Positions 11,666 through 25,151 of a DNA stretch of 38,391 bases are shown in pieces (the first letter of the stretch is position 1; each line of letters opens with the position of its first letter). The notes beneath the pieces were generated by a model. The model saw only the letters and a list, made by a program, of their open reading frames with translations, ran no database searches and was not told the origin of the DNA. Source of the DNA: Nemertoderma westbladi (taxonomy: Eukaryota; Xenacoelomorpha; Nemertodermatida; Nemertodermatidae); NCBI GenBank assembly GCA_032718475.1, contig JAUCBJ010003351.1:1-38391 (forward strand). Reading direction: 5' to 3'. The translations under genes and the position numbers were made by a program.

Positions 11666-12063
11666 AATACCCAAATGGAAGAATGGTTAAACTAAGGAAA
11701 TCAACTTCGCATGATAATGGCACCAAACTGAAAGAAAGTTTCAAAACACCCAGATTGATAAAAGTAAGAAAATCCGACTTCAGAGACGAATCCAACCGTG
11801 GTGGGGAAGAAATTAACAAAGTTGATGCCAAAGCTGACGAATTAGTTATGAGGGATGTTCTTATCGATTCGTCTAACATTGATAATCAGAAGAATCATAA
11901 AACAGCAATGCGTGAGAAGAATGATAATAATATCATCCCAGATGTGGATGAAGCTATTAACTGTAAGAATGATATAGAAACAGTGAGACCAGTTGGTCCG
12001 TCCAGTTCTATTGTTAATATCTGCAATGTAAACCTCTGTGGAACAAACTTCCTAAATGATCAG
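11666..12063 (+). CDS. LRR protein gene, internal exon (disordered linker plus start of LRR)
   Basis: A probable internal exon. A 3' splice site (CAATTTTTGCAG) ends at 11665 and a 5' splice site CAG|GTACCG follows 12063. The exon starts two bases into a codon's remainder and ends in phase 0. It encodes about 110 charged, low-complexity residues (rich in K, D, E, N) and then NICNVNLCGTNFLNDQ, which has the pattern of a ribonuclease-inhibitor-type leucine-rich repeat. The next exon (25152) starts in phase 0 and continues the repeat in register with FEEVCLLLENNS. If the donor is not used, the frame would end at the TGA at 12091. Upstream exons are not identified. The joining is inferred from splice signals, phase and repeat register, not from transcript data. 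Confidence 0.62.
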
Positions 12064-12107
12064 GTACCGGTATCGAATTTAACTTTTAACTGAAATTCTT
12101 ATCACTT

Positions 12108-12735
12108 GTATTCGTGTGTATAACCTTTTTTACTATTATCTGACCACGTGAACATGTATGAAACCTTACTAGAGGGGAACGTGTGTGTATAACCTTACCA
12201 CGTGAACATGTATGAAACCTTACTAGGTGAACATGTGTGAATGATCTTACTAGGTGAACATGTGTGAATAATCTTACTAGGTGAACATGTGTGAATAATC
12301 TTACTAGGTGAACATGTGTGAATAATCTACTAGGTGAACGTGTGTGTATAACCTTACCACGTGAACATGTATGAAACCTAACTAGGTGAACATGTGTGAA
12401 TAATCTTACTAGGTGAACATGTGTGAATAATCTTACTATGTGAACATGTGTGAATAATCTTACTAGGTGAACGTGTGTGTATAACCTTACCACGTGAACA
12501 TGTGTGAATAAACTTATACGGGGTGAACATGTGTTGTGTATAACCTTACCACGTGAAAATGTGTGTATAACCTTACCGCATGAACATGTGTGTATAACCT
12601 TACCACGTGAACATTTGTGTATAACCTTACCACGTGAACATGTGTGTATAACCTTACCACGTGAACATGTGTGTATAACCTTACCACGTGATCATATGTG
12701 TATATCCTTACCACGTGAACATGTGTGTATTAAGT
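12108..12735 (+). repeat. 27-bp minisatellite, two unit types
   Basis: About 23 units of 27 bp. One type reads GTGAACATGTGTGAATAATC and continues TTACTAG; it dominates 12215-12480. The other type has TATAACCTTACCACGTG and dominates 12520-12735. The second type carries the palindrome CACGTG, present about ten times. Antisense and sense open frames here are by-products of the unit length. Confidence 0.92.
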
Positions 12736-12840
12736 ATTACTGTAACATTAAACTATTATTTACATGTTGGTTAATTAGACGATTTGAAAGATAAAATAAG
12801 TACAAAAATATATTGAACGATACTGCGCTATAATGGTGAG

Positions 12841-15800
12841 TGAATTAAATTCTGTGCTATAGTCTTGGAGTGAATTAAATTCTGTGCTATAATCTTGGAG
12901 TGAATTAAATTCTGTGCTATAATCTTGGAGTGAATTAAATTATGTACTATAATCTTGGAGTGAATTAAATTCTGTGCTATAATCTTGGAGTGAATTAAAT
13001 TATGTACTATAATCTTGGAGTGAATTAAATTCTGTGCTATAATCTTGGAGTGAATTAAATTATGTACTATAATCTTGAAGTGAATTAAATTATGTACTAT
13101 AATCTTGGAGTGAATTAAATTCTGTGCTATAATCTTGGAGTGAATTAAATTCTGTGCTATAATCTTGGAGTGAATTAAATTATGTGCTATAATCTTGGAG
13201 TGAACTAAATTATGTGCTATAATCTTGGAGTGAACTAAATTATGTGCTATAATCTTGGAGTGAATTAAATTCTGTGCTATAATCTTGGAGTGAATTAAAT
13301 TCTGTGCTATAATCTTGGAGTGAATTAAATTCTGTGCTATAATCTTGGAGTGAATTAAATTCTGTGCTATAATCTTGGAGTGAATTAAATTATGTACTAT
13401 AATCTTGAAGTGAATTAAATGATGTACTATAATCTTGAAGTTAATTAAATTATGTACTATAATCTTGGAGTGAATTAAATTCTGTGCTATAATCTTGGAG
13501 TGAATTAAATTCTGTGCTATAATCTTGGAGTGAATTAAATTATGTACTATAATCTTGAAGTGAATTAAATTATGTACTATAATCTTGGAGTGAATTAAAT
13601 TCTGTGCTATAATCTTGGAGTGAATTAAATTCTGTGCTATAATCTTGGAGTGAATTAAATTATGTACTATAATCTTGAAGTGAATTAAATTATGTACTAT
13701 AATCTTGGAGTGAATTAAGTTCTGTGCTATAATCTTGGAGTGAATTAAATTATGTACTATAATCTTGAAGTGAATTAAATTATGTGCTATAATCTTGGAG
13801 TGAATTAAATTCTGTGCTATAATCTTGGAGTGAATTAAATTCTGTGCTATAATCTTGGAGTGAATTAAATTATGTACTATAATCTTGGAGTGAATTAAAT
13901 TCTGTGCTATAATCTTGGAGTGAATTAAATTCTGTGCTATAATCTTGGAGTGAATTAAATTCTGTGCTATAATCTTGGAGTGAATTAAATTATGTACTTT
14001 AATCTTGAAGTGAATTAAATGATGTACTATAATCTTGAAGTGAATTAAATTATGTACTATAATCTTGGAGTGAATTAAATTCTGTGCTATAATCTTGGAG
14101 TGAATTAAATTCTGTGCTATAATCTTGGAGTGAATTAAATTATGTACTATAATCTTGAAGTGAATTAAATTATGTACTATAATCTTGAAGTGAATTAAAT
14201 TATGTACTATAATCTTGGAGTGAATTAAATTCTGTGCTATAATCTTGGAGTTAATTAAATTCTGTGCTATAATCTTGGAGTGAATTAAATTATGTACTAT
14301 AATCTTGAAGTGAATTAAATTATGTACTATAATCTTGGAGTGAATTAAATTATGTACTATAATCTTGAAGTGAATTAAATGATGTACTATAATCTTGAAG
14401 TGAATTAAATTATGTACTATAATCTTGGAGTGAATTAAATTCTGTGCTATAATCTTGGAGTGAATTAAATTCTGTGATATAATCTTGGAGTGAATTAAAT
14501 TATGTACTATAATCTTGAAGTGAATTAAATTATGTACTATAATCTTGAAGTGAATTAAATTATGTACTATAATCTTGGAGTGAATTAAATTCTGTGCTAT
14601 AATCTTGGAGTTAATTAAATTCTGTGCTATAATTTTGGAGTGAATTAAATTATGTACTATAATCTTGAAGTGAATTAAATTATGTACCATAATCTTGGAG
14701 TGAATTAAATTATGTACTATAATCTTGAAGTGAATTAAATTATGTACTATAATCTTGAAGTTAATTAAATGATGTACTATAATCTTGAAGTGAATTAAAT
14801 TATGTACTATAATCTTGGAGTGAATTAAATTCTGTGCTATAATCTTGGAGTGAATTAAATTCTGTGCTATAATCTTGGAGTGAACTAAATTATGTGCTAT
14901 AATCTTGGAGTGAATTAAATTATGTACTATAATCTTGAAGTGAATTAAATTATGTACTATAATCTTGGAGTGAATTAAATTCTGTGCTATAATCTTGGAG
15001 TGAATTAAATTCTGTGCTACAATCTTGGAGTGAATTAAATTATGTACTATAATCTTGAAGTGAATTAAATTATGTACTATAATCTTGGAGTGAATTAAAT
15101 TCTGTGCTATAATCTTGGAGTGAATTAAATTCTGTGCTATAATCTTGGAGTGAATTAAATTATGTGCTATAATCTTGGAGTGAACTAAATTATGTGCTAT
15201 AATCTTGGAGTGAATTAAATTATGTACTATAATCTTGAAGTGAATTAAATTATGTACTATAATCTTGGAGTGAATTAAATTCTGTGCTACAATCTTGGAG
15301 TGAATTAAATTATGTACTATAATCTTGAAGTGAATTAAATTATGTACTATAATCTTGGAGTGAATTAAATTCTGTGCTATAATCTTGGAGTGAATTAAAT
15401 TCTGTGCTACAATCTAGGAGTGAATTAAATTATGTACTATAATCTTGAAGTGAATTAAATTATGTACTATAATCTTGGAGTGAATTAAATTCTGTGCTAC
15501 AATCTTGGAGTGAATTAAATTATGTACTATAATCTTGAAGTGAATTAAATTCTGTGCTATAATCTTGGAGTGAATTAAATTCTGTGCTACAATCTTGGAG
15601 TGAATTAAATTATGTACTATAATCTTGAAGTGAATTAAATTATGTACTATAATCTTGGAGTGAATTAAATTCTGTGCTATAATCTTGGAGTGAATTAAAT
15701 TCTGTGCTATAATCTTGGAGTGAATTAAATTATGTGCTATAATCTTGGAGTGAACTAAATTATGTGCTATAATCTTGGAGTGAACTGAATTATGTGCTAT

Positions 15801-18800
15801 AATCTTGGAGTGAATTAAATACTGTGCTATAATCTTGGAGTGAATTAAATTCTGTGCTATAATCTTGGAGTGAATTAAATTCTGTGCTATAATCTTGGAG
15901 TGAATTAAATTTTGTGCTATAATCTTGGAGTGAATTAAATTCTGTGCTATAATCTTGGAGTGAATTAAATTATGTACTATAATCTTGAAGTGAATTAAAT
16001 GATGTACTATAATCTTGAAGTGAATTAAATTATGTACTATAATCTTGGAGTGAATTAAATTCTGTGCTATAATCTTGGAGTGAATTAAATTCTGTGCTAT
16101 AATCTTGGAGTGAATTAAATTCTGTGCTATAATCTTGGAGTGAATTAAATTATGTACTATAATCTTGGAGTGAATTAAATTCTGTGCTATAATCTTGGAG
16201 TGAATTAAATTCTGTGCTATAATCTTGGAGTGAATTAAATTCTGTGCTATAATCTTGGAGTGAATTAAATTCTGTGCTATAATCTTGGAGTGAATTAAAT
16301 TATGTACTATAATCTTGAAGTGAATTAAATGATGTACTATAATCTTGAAGTGAATTAAATTATGTACTATAATCTTGGAGTGAATTAAATTCTGTGCCAT
16401 AATCTTGGAGTGAATTAAATTCTGTGCTATAATCTTGGAGTGAATTAAATTATGTACTATAATCTTGAAGTGAATTAAATTATGTACTATAATCTTGAAG
16501 TGAATTAAATTATGTACTATAATCTTGGAGTGAATTAAATTCTGTGCTATAATCTTGGAGTGAATTAAATTCTGTGCTATAATCTTGGAGTGAATTAAAT
16601 TCTGTGCTATAATCTTGAAGTGAATTAAATTATGTACTATAATCTTGAAGTGAATTAAATTATGTACTATAATCTTGGAGTGAATTAAATTCTGTGCTAT
16701 AAGCTTGGAGTGAATTAAATTCTATGCTATAATCTTGGAGTGAATTAAATTATGTACTATAATCTTGAAGTGAATTAAATTATGTACTATAATCTTGGAG
16801 TGAATTAAATTCTGTGCTATAATCTTGGAGTGAATTAAATTCTGTGCTATAATCTTGGAGTGAATTAAATTATGTGCTATAATCTTGGAGTGAACTAAAT
16901 TATGTGCTATAATCTTGGAGTGAACTAAATTATGTGCTATAATCTTGGAGTGAATTAAATTATGTACTATAATCTTGAAGTAAATTAAATTATGTACTAT
17001 AATCTTGGAGTGAATTAAATTCTGTGCTAAAATCTTGGAGTGAATTAAATTCTGTGCTATAATCTTGGAGTGAATTAAATTATGTGCTATAATCTTGGAG
17101 TGAACTAAATTATGTGCTATAATCTTGGAGTGAACTAAATTATGTGCTATAATCTTGGAGTGAATTAAATTCTGTGCTATAATCTTGGAGTGAATTAAAT
17201 TCTGTGCTATAATCTTGGAGTGAATTAAATTCTGTGCTATAATCTTGGAGTGAATTAAATTCTGTGCTATAATCTTGGAGTGAATTAAATTATGTACTAT
17301 AATCTTGAAGTGAATTAAATGATGTACTATAATCTTGAAGTGAATTAAATTATGTACTATAATCTTGGAGTGAAGTAAATTCTGTGCTATAATCTTGGAG
17401 TGAATTAAATTATGTACTATAATCTTGAAGTGAATTAAATTATGTACTATAATCTTGGAGTGAATTAAATTCTGTACTATAATCTTGGAGTGAATTAAAT
17501 TCTGTGCTATAATCTTGGAGTGAATTAAATTATGTGCTATAATCTTGGAGTGAATTAAATTATGTACTATAATCTTGAAGTGAATTAAATTATGTACTAT
17601 AATCTTGGAGTGAATTAAATTCTGTGCTATAATCTTGGAGTGAATTAAATTATGTACTATAATCTTGAAGTGAATTAAATTATGTACTATAATCTTGAAG
17701 TGAATTAAATTATGTACTATAATCTTGGAGTGAATTAAATTCTGTGCTATAATCTTGGAGTGAATTAAATTCTGTGCTATAATCTTGGAGTGAATTAAAT
17801 GATGTACTATAATCTTGAAGTGAATTAAATTATGTACTATAATCTTGGAGTGAATTAAATTATGTACTATAATCTTGAAGTGAATTAAATTATGTACTAT
17901 AATCTTGAAGTGAATTAAATTATGTACTATAATCATGAAGTGAATTAAATTATGTACTATAATCTTGAAGTGAATTAAATTATGTACTATAATCTTGGAG
18001 TGAATTAAATTCTGTGCTATAATCTTGGAGTGAATTAAATTATGTACTATAATCTTGGAGTGAATTAAATTATGTACTATAATCTTGAAGTGAATTAAAT
18101 TATGTACTATAATCTTGGAGTGAATTAAATTCTGTGCTATAATCTTGGAGTGAATTAAATTCTGTGCTATATATAATCTTGGAGTGAATTAAATTATGTA
18201 CTATAATCTTGAAGTGAATTAAATGATGTACTATAATCTTGAAGTGAATTAAATTATGTACTATAATCTTGGAGTGAATTAAATTCTGTGCTATAATCTT
18301 GGAGTGAATTAAATTATGTGCTATAATCTTGGAGTGAATTAAATTCTGTGCTATAATCTTGGAGTGAATTAAATTATGTACTATAATCTTGGAGTGAATT
18401 AAATTATGTGCTATAATCTTGGAGTGAATTAAATTCTGTGCTATAATCTTGGAGTGAATTAAATTCTGTGCTATAATCTTGGAGTGAATTAAATTATGTA
18501 CTATAATCTTGAAGTGAATTAAATGATGTACTATTATCTTGAAGTGAATTAAATTATGTACTATAATCTTGGAGTGAATTAAATTCTGTGCTATAATCTT
18601 GGAGTGAATTAAATTATGTGCTATAATCTTGGAGTGAATTAAATTATGTACTATAATCTTGAAGTAAATTAAATTATGTACTATAATCTTGAAGTGAATT
18701 AAATTATGTACTATAATCTTGGAGTGAATTAAATTATGTGCTATAATCTTGGAGTGAATTAAATTCTGTGCTATAATCTTGGAGTGAATTAAATTATGTA

Positions 18801-19931
18801 CTATAATCTTGAAGTGAATTAAATTATGTACTATAATCTTGGAGTGAATTAAATTATGTACTATAATCTTGAAGTGAATTAAATTATGTACTATAATCTT
18901 GAAGTGAATTAAATGATGTACTATAATCTTGAAGTGAATTAAATTATGTACTATAATCTTGGAGTGAATTAAATTCTGTGCTATAATCTTGGAGTGAATT
19001 AAATTCTGTGCTATAATCTTGGAGTGAATTAAATTATGTACTATAATCTTGAAGTGAATTAAATTATGTACTATAATCTTGGAGTGAATTAAATTCTGTG
19101 CTATAATCTTGGAGTGAATTAAATTCTGTGCTACAATCTTGGAGTGAATTAAATTATGTACTATAATCTTGAAGTGAATTAAATTATGTACTATAATCTT
19201 GGAGTGAATTAAATTCTGTGCTATAATCTTGGAGTGAATTAAATTCTGTGCTATAATCTTGGAGTGAATTAAATTATTTGCTATAATCTTGGAGTGAACT
19301 AAATTATGTGCTATAATCTTGGAGTGAACTGAATTATGTGCTATAATCTTGGAGTGAATTAAATTCTGTGCTATAATCTTGGAGTTAATTAAATTCTGTG
19401 CTATAATCTTGGAGTGAATTAAATTCTGTACTATAATCTTGGAGTGAATTAAATTCTGTGCTATAATCTTGGAGTGAATTAAATTATGTACTATAATCTT
19501 GAAGTGAATTAAATGATGTACTATAATCTTGAAGTGAATTAAATTATGTACTATAATCTTGGAGTGAATTAAATTCTGTGCTATAATCTTGGAGTGAATT
19601 AAATTCTGTGCTATAATCTTGGAGTGAATTAAATTCTGTGCTATAATCTTGGAGTGAATTAAATTATGTACTATAATCTTGGAGTGAATTAAATTATGTG
19701 CTATAATCTTGGAGTGAATTAAATTCTGTGCTATAATCTTGGAGTGAATTAAATTCTGTGCTATAATCTTGGAGTGAATTAAATTATGTACTATAATCTT
19801 GAAGTGAATTAAATTCTGTGCTATAATCTTGGAGTGAATTAAATTCTGTGCTATAATCTTGGAGTGAATTAAATTCTGTGCTATAATCTTGGAGTGAATT
19901 AAATTCTGTGCTATAATCTTGGAGTGAATTA
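12841..19931 (+). repeat. 30-bp satellite-like array, left arm (about 236 units)
   Basis: Near-perfect 30-bp units run head to tail. A typical unit begins TGAATTAAATTCTGTGCTAT and ends AATCTTGGAG. Common variants have TATGTACTAT, GATGTACTAT, the ending TTGAAG in place of TTGGAG, or TGAACTAAAT. The variants recur in a fixed order (higher-order structure). A rare 4-bp insertion (CTATATATAATC) lies near 18170. The right edge is the duplicated target AATTA (19927-19931) of the solo LTR. The long minus-strand open frames (10-residue repeats such as IIAQNLIHSK) are a consequence of the 30-bp period. Confidence 0.97.
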
Positions 19932-21185
19932 TGTACGCGCTTTTGAAGACCTTTAGCAGTTTAACCTGCCAAAATTTATATGTCTTTTGGTTTATAAATA
20001 GACTTTAGAAGTTGACAAATATTTAATACCAATAAACACAACATTAGCAGAAGCCAGCCTAGTGCGCGCCCATTCACCCGCTGGATATACCCGGGAGACT
20101 GGATTCTGAGGGCTTAGATTATTATTGCAGTGTAAGCTTACTGTATTATTCGATTGATCGTTAATAAATAATTTCTGACTAATATTATTCACTTTCGGGA
20201 AATATTAACAGTTCCTTTAGGACGTGGCGCTCTATCTAGGTAAACAGAGATATGACTTATACTAATCACAACGGCAAGTCGGTAAGGCTTATGATTCACG
20301 TATGAGGCGCATTCTTTAGGAAATGCTTAGTTATCAGTCACAATCAGGCACACTACCGGTAACACACAATACTGCTCACTAATTTGCCGACCGTCAATGA
20401 ATTTTATCATATATAAAGAGAACAGCAACGAACTTATGTAGTGCTTATCAAATAGCATTAAATTCACTACAAACCACAATAATATAAGTCGCAATCGCTA
20501 TATATAACCCGTCTCTCTAACCTGTAGTGTATCAAGAAAATTGGGAAATTTGGGTTCTTTATAGATGTTCTCCAAATAATATTCAACCAACTGATACAAA
20601 ATATGACAACAGTAAATAGCAGTATAATAATGTATGTTGAACCGATAATGCAAGACTGAACGGAGTTGCACCGATAACAGTTATACGCTCTATAATTTAA
20701 GCCTAGTAATGTTTCTTCTAAAGTATGAAAACGAATTGACTCTAGAGCCGGTGTTCCTGGCCTAGATAGAAACAACACAACAGTAACACAAAAACAGTAA
20801 GACTGAACACTCCTAGCACGATCTGCCAAAATATCTCCACATCGACAGAAAAAATCGCTCTGATTGGCTGTTAAGCTAAACAAAGAACCATGTGTCCAAT
20901 GGCCGTTTCCATGTCAGCAACCAGCTGTTAGATGTCGTAAGCTGAATCATCAAGGCTAAGCTGTGCCAGGGTATTTGGTGCATTGCGGGTTTTTTGCCTT
21001 ACCATGTCCGCCAAAGCACACATATAGAAGAATGACGTTTATGTCCGTTAAAACACCTATAACGGTACCTTGCGGGCGAGGGGGATATATATATAGTTAG
21101 ATAGCTTTTTAGAGTATTCCAGCGCCTGGGGGGAAACTGGATTGCAAAGCAAAAGGGCCAGTTATATCCCACAGAAGCTTTTACA
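19932..21185 (-). mobile_element. Solo LTR (copy 3), 1.25 kb, inside the 30-bp array
   Basis: On the minus strand it begins TGTAAAAGCTTCTG and ends GCGCGTACA. It is flanked by the 5-bp direct repeat AATTA (19927-19931 and 21186-21190). Removing the LTR and one AATTA restores a perfect satellite unit, so the insertion entered a finished array. No internal sequence is present, so this is a solo LTR, the usual product of recombination between the two LTRs. The downstream half is close to copy 1, with TATATATA in the sense direction near 20496-20503. The U3-like first half is unlike the other copies. Confidence 0.95.
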
Positions 21186-24100
21186 AATTAAATTATGTAC
21201 TATAATCTTGAAGTGAATTAAATTCTGTGCTATAATCTTGGAGTGAATTAAATTCTGTGCTATAATCTTGGAGTGAATTAAATTCTGTGCTATAATCTTG
21301 AAGTGAATTAAATTATGTACTATAATCTTGGAGTGAATTAAATTCTGTGCTATAATCTTGGAGTGAATTAAATTCTGTGCTATAATCTTGGAGTGAATTA
21401 AATTCTGTGCTATAATCTTGGAGTGAATTAAATTATGTACTATAATCTTGAAGTGAATTAAATGATGTACTATAATCTTGAAGTGAATTAAATTATGTAC
21501 TATAATCTTGGAGTGAATTAAATTCTGTGCTATAATCTTGGAGTGAATTAAATTCTGTGCTATAATCTTGGAGTGAATTAAATTATGTACTATAATCTTG
21601 AAGTGAATTAAATTATGTACTATAATCTTGGAGTGAATTAAATTATGTACTATAATCTTGAAGTGAATTAAATTATGTACAATAATCTTGAAGTGAATTA
21701 AATTATGTACTATAATCTTGAAGTGAATTAAATTATGTACTATAATCTTGGAGTGAATTAAATTCTGTGCTATAATCTTGGAGTGAATTAAATTCTGTGC
21801 TATAATCTTGGAGTGAATTAAATTACGTACTATAATCTTGAAGTGAATTAAATTATGTACTATAATCTTGGAGTGAATTAAATTCTGTGCTATAATCTTG
21901 GAGTGAATTAAATTCTGTGCTATAATCTTGGAGTGAATTAAATTATATACTATAATCTTGAAGTGAATTAAATTATGTACTATAATCTTGGAGTGAATTA
22001 AATTCTGTGCTATAATCTTGGAGTGAATTAAATTCTGTGCTATAATCTTGGAGTGAATTAAATCATGTGCTATAATCTTGGAGTGAACTAAATTATGTGC
22101 TATAATCTTGGAGTGAACTAAATTATGTGCTATAATCTTGGAGTGAATTAAATTCTGTGCTATAATCTTGGAGTGAATTAAATTCTGTGCTATAATCTTG
22201 GAGTGAATTAAATTCTGTGCTATAATCTTGGAGTGAATTAAATTCTGTGCTATAATCTTGGAGTGAATTAAATTATGTACTATAATCTTGAAGTGAATTA
22301 AATGATGTACTATAATCTTGAAGTGAATTAAATTATGTACTATAATCTTGGAGTGAATTAAATTCTGTGCTATAATCTTGGAGTGAATTAAATTCTGTGC
22401 TATAATCTTGGAGTGAATTAAATTATGTACTATAATCTTGAAGTGAATTAAATTATGTACTATAATCTTGGAGTGAATTAAATTATGTACTATAATCTTG
22501 AAGTGAATTAAATTATGTACTATAATCTTGAAGTGAATTAAATGATGTACTATAATCTTGAAGTGAATTAAACTATGTACTATAATCTTGGAGTGAATTA
22601 AATTCTGTGCTATAATCTTGGAGTGAATTAAATTCTGTGCTATAATCTTGGAGTGAATTAAATTATGTACTATAATCTTGAAGTGAATTAAGTTATGTAC
22701 TATAATCTTGGAGTGAATTAAATTCTGTGCTATAATCTTGGAGTGAATTAAATTCTGTGCTATATATAATCTTGGAGTGAATTAAATTATGTACTATAAT
22801 CTTGAAGTGAATTAAATGATGTACTATAATCTTGAAGTGAATTAAATTATGTACTATAATCTTGGAGTGAATTAAATTCTGTGCTATAATCTTGGAGTGA
22901 ATTAAATTCTGTGCTATAATCTTGGAGTGAATTAAATTCTGTGCTATAATCTTGGAGTGAATTAAATTATGTACTATAATCTTGGAGTGAATTAAATTCT
23001 GTGCTATAATCTTGGAGTGAATTAAATTCTGTGCTATAATCTTGGAGTGAATTAAATTCTGTGCTATAATCTTGGAGTGAATTAAATTATGTACTATAAT
23101 CTTGAAGTGAATTAAATTCTGTGCTATAATCTTGGAGTGAATTAAATTCTGTGCTATAATCTTGGAGTGAATTAAATTCTGTGCTATAATCTTGGAGTGA
23201 ATTAAATTCTGTGCTATAATCTTGGAGTGAATTAAATTATGTACTATAATCTTGAAGTGAATTAAATGATGTACTATAATCTTGAAGTGAATTAAATTAT
23301 GTACTATAATCTTGGAGTGAATTAAATTCTGTGCTATAATCATGGAGTGAATTAAATTCTGTGCTATAATCTTGGAGTGAATTAAATTCTGTGCTATAAT
23401 CTTGGAGTGAATTAAATTATGTACTATAATCTTGGAGTGAATTAAATTCTGTGCTATAATCTTGGAGTGAATTAAATTCTGTGCTATAATCTTGGAGTGA
23501 ATTAAATTCTGTGCTATAATCTTGGAGTGAATTAAATTATGTACTATAATCTTGAAGTGAATTAAATGATGTACTATAATCTTGAAGTGAATTAAATTAT
23601 GTACTATAATCTTGGAGTGAATTAAATTCTGTGCTATAATCTTGGAGTGAATTAAATTCTGTGCTATAATCTTGGAGTTAATTAAATTATGTACTATAAT
23701 CTTGAAGTGAATTAAATTATGTACTATAATCTTGAAGTGAATTAAATTATGTACTATAATCTTGGAGTGAATTAAATTCTGTGCTATAATCTTGGAGTGA
23801 ATTAAATTCTGTGCTATAATCTTGGAGTGAATTAAATTATGTACTATAATCTTGAAGTGAATTAAATTATGTACTATAATCTTGGAGTGAATTAAATTAT
23901 GTACTATAATCTTGAAGTGAATTAAATTATGTACTATAATCTTGAAGTGAATTAAATGATGTACTATAATCTTGAAGTGAATTAAATTATGTACTATAAT
24001 CTTGGAGTGAATTAAATCTGTGCTATAATCTTGGAGTGAATTAAATTCTGTGCTATAATCTTGAAGTGAATTAAATTATGTACTATAATCTTGGAGTGAA

Positions 24101-24835
24101 TTAAATTCTGTGCTATAATCTTGGAGTGAATTAAATTCTGTGCTATAATCTTGAAGTGAATTAAATGATGTACTATAATCTTGGAGTGAATTAAATTCTG
24201 TGCTATAATCTTGGAGTGAATTAAATTCTGTGCTATAATCTTGGAGTGAATTAAATTATGTGCTATAATCTTGGAGTGAACTAAATTATGTGCTATAATC
24301 TTGGAGTGAACTAAATTATGTGCTATAATCTTGGAGTGAATTAAATTCTGTGCTATAATCTTGGAGTGAATTAAATTCTGTGCTATAATCTTGGAGTGAA
24401 TTAAATTCTGTGCTATAATCTTGGAGTGAATTAAATTCTGTGCTATAATCTTGGAGTGAATTAAATTATGCACTATAATCTTGAAGTGAATTAAATGATG
24501 TACTATAATCTTGAAGTGAATTAAATTATGTACTATAATCTTGGAGTGAATTAAATTCTGTGCTATAATCTTGGAGTGAATTAAATTCTGTGCTATAATC
24601 TTGGAGTGAATTAAATTATGTACTATAATCTTGAAGTGAATTAAATTATGTACTATAATCTTGGAGTGAATTAAATTCTGTGCTATAATCTTGGAGTGAA
24701 TTAAATTCTGTGCTATAATCTTGGAGTGAATTAAATTATGTACTATAATCTTGAAGTGAATTAAATTATGTACTATAATCTTGGAGTGAATTAAATTCTG
24801 TGCTATAATCTTGGAGTGAACTAAATTATGTGCTA
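21186..24835 (+). repeat. 30-bp satellite-like array, right arm (about 121 units)
   Basis: It continues the left arm in the same phase after the solo LTR, with the same unit types and the same variant order (for example TGAACTAAAT pairs at about 22081-22140 and 24270-24330, each followed by four TTCTGTGCT units). The rare CTATATATAATC insertion recurs near 22763. A one-base deletion near 24017 shifts the phase. Confidence 0.97.
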
Positions 24836-24940
24836 CTGTATAAGCGTTGGTGAGAATCGATACTGTGCTATAAGCGTTGGTGAGAATCGATACTGTGCTA
24901 TAAGCGTTGGTGAGAATCGATACTGTGCTATAATAAGCGT
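24836..24940 (+). repeat. Diverged edge units of the 30-bp array
   Basis: About three and a half 30-bp units of the form GTGCTATAAGCGTTGGTGAG followed by AATCGATACT. They share the length and the GTGCTATAA core with the main unit. A matching remnant, GATACTGCGCTATAATGG, lies at the left edge (about 12820-12837), so these probably preserve the older form of the repeat. Confidence 0.8.
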
Positions 24941-25151
24941 GAGGTAAATTCAATCGTGTTGAAATCATACATTTACATAAAGTTTTACTTTTTATTCATT
25001 GTGATGAGAACAGTATAACTCAGTCGCATCGCAAAGACAATGGTAATTTCTATAGCCTTCGATTTAAGAAGACTCCTTTAGTCAGAGGCTGTTTTTAAAC
25101 GGCATGACTTTTACGGAATAAGTTACAACTCAGGCTAATATTTCTCCACAG

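Larger units (their letters stand above)
12064..25151 (+). other. Inferred 13.1-kb intron of the LRR gene, almost all tandem repeat
   Basis: It runs from GTACCG at 12064 to ATTTCTCCACAG at 25151. It contains the 27-bp minisatellite, the 30-bp array with its solo LTR, and about 200 bases of unique sequence before the acceptor. No other gene was seen inside. Confidence 0.55.

Noticed and set aside
12828-17936. Long minus-strand open frames of 300-620 codons made of 10-residue repeats (IIAQNLIHSK type)
   Set aside because: The 30-bp unit is a multiple of three and happens to lack stops in that frame. Frames end at random base changes, the array lies antisense in an inferred intron, and there are no start, signal or splice features.
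20467-20883. 138-codon minus-strand ORF inside the solo LTR
   Set aside because: It lies in the sense strand of an LTR. It is not conserved as an open frame in the other LTR copies and has no recognisable domain.
12841-24835. CRISPR-like array of short repeats
   Set aside because: There are no unique spacers (the whole 30-bp unit repeats) and the context is an animal genome.
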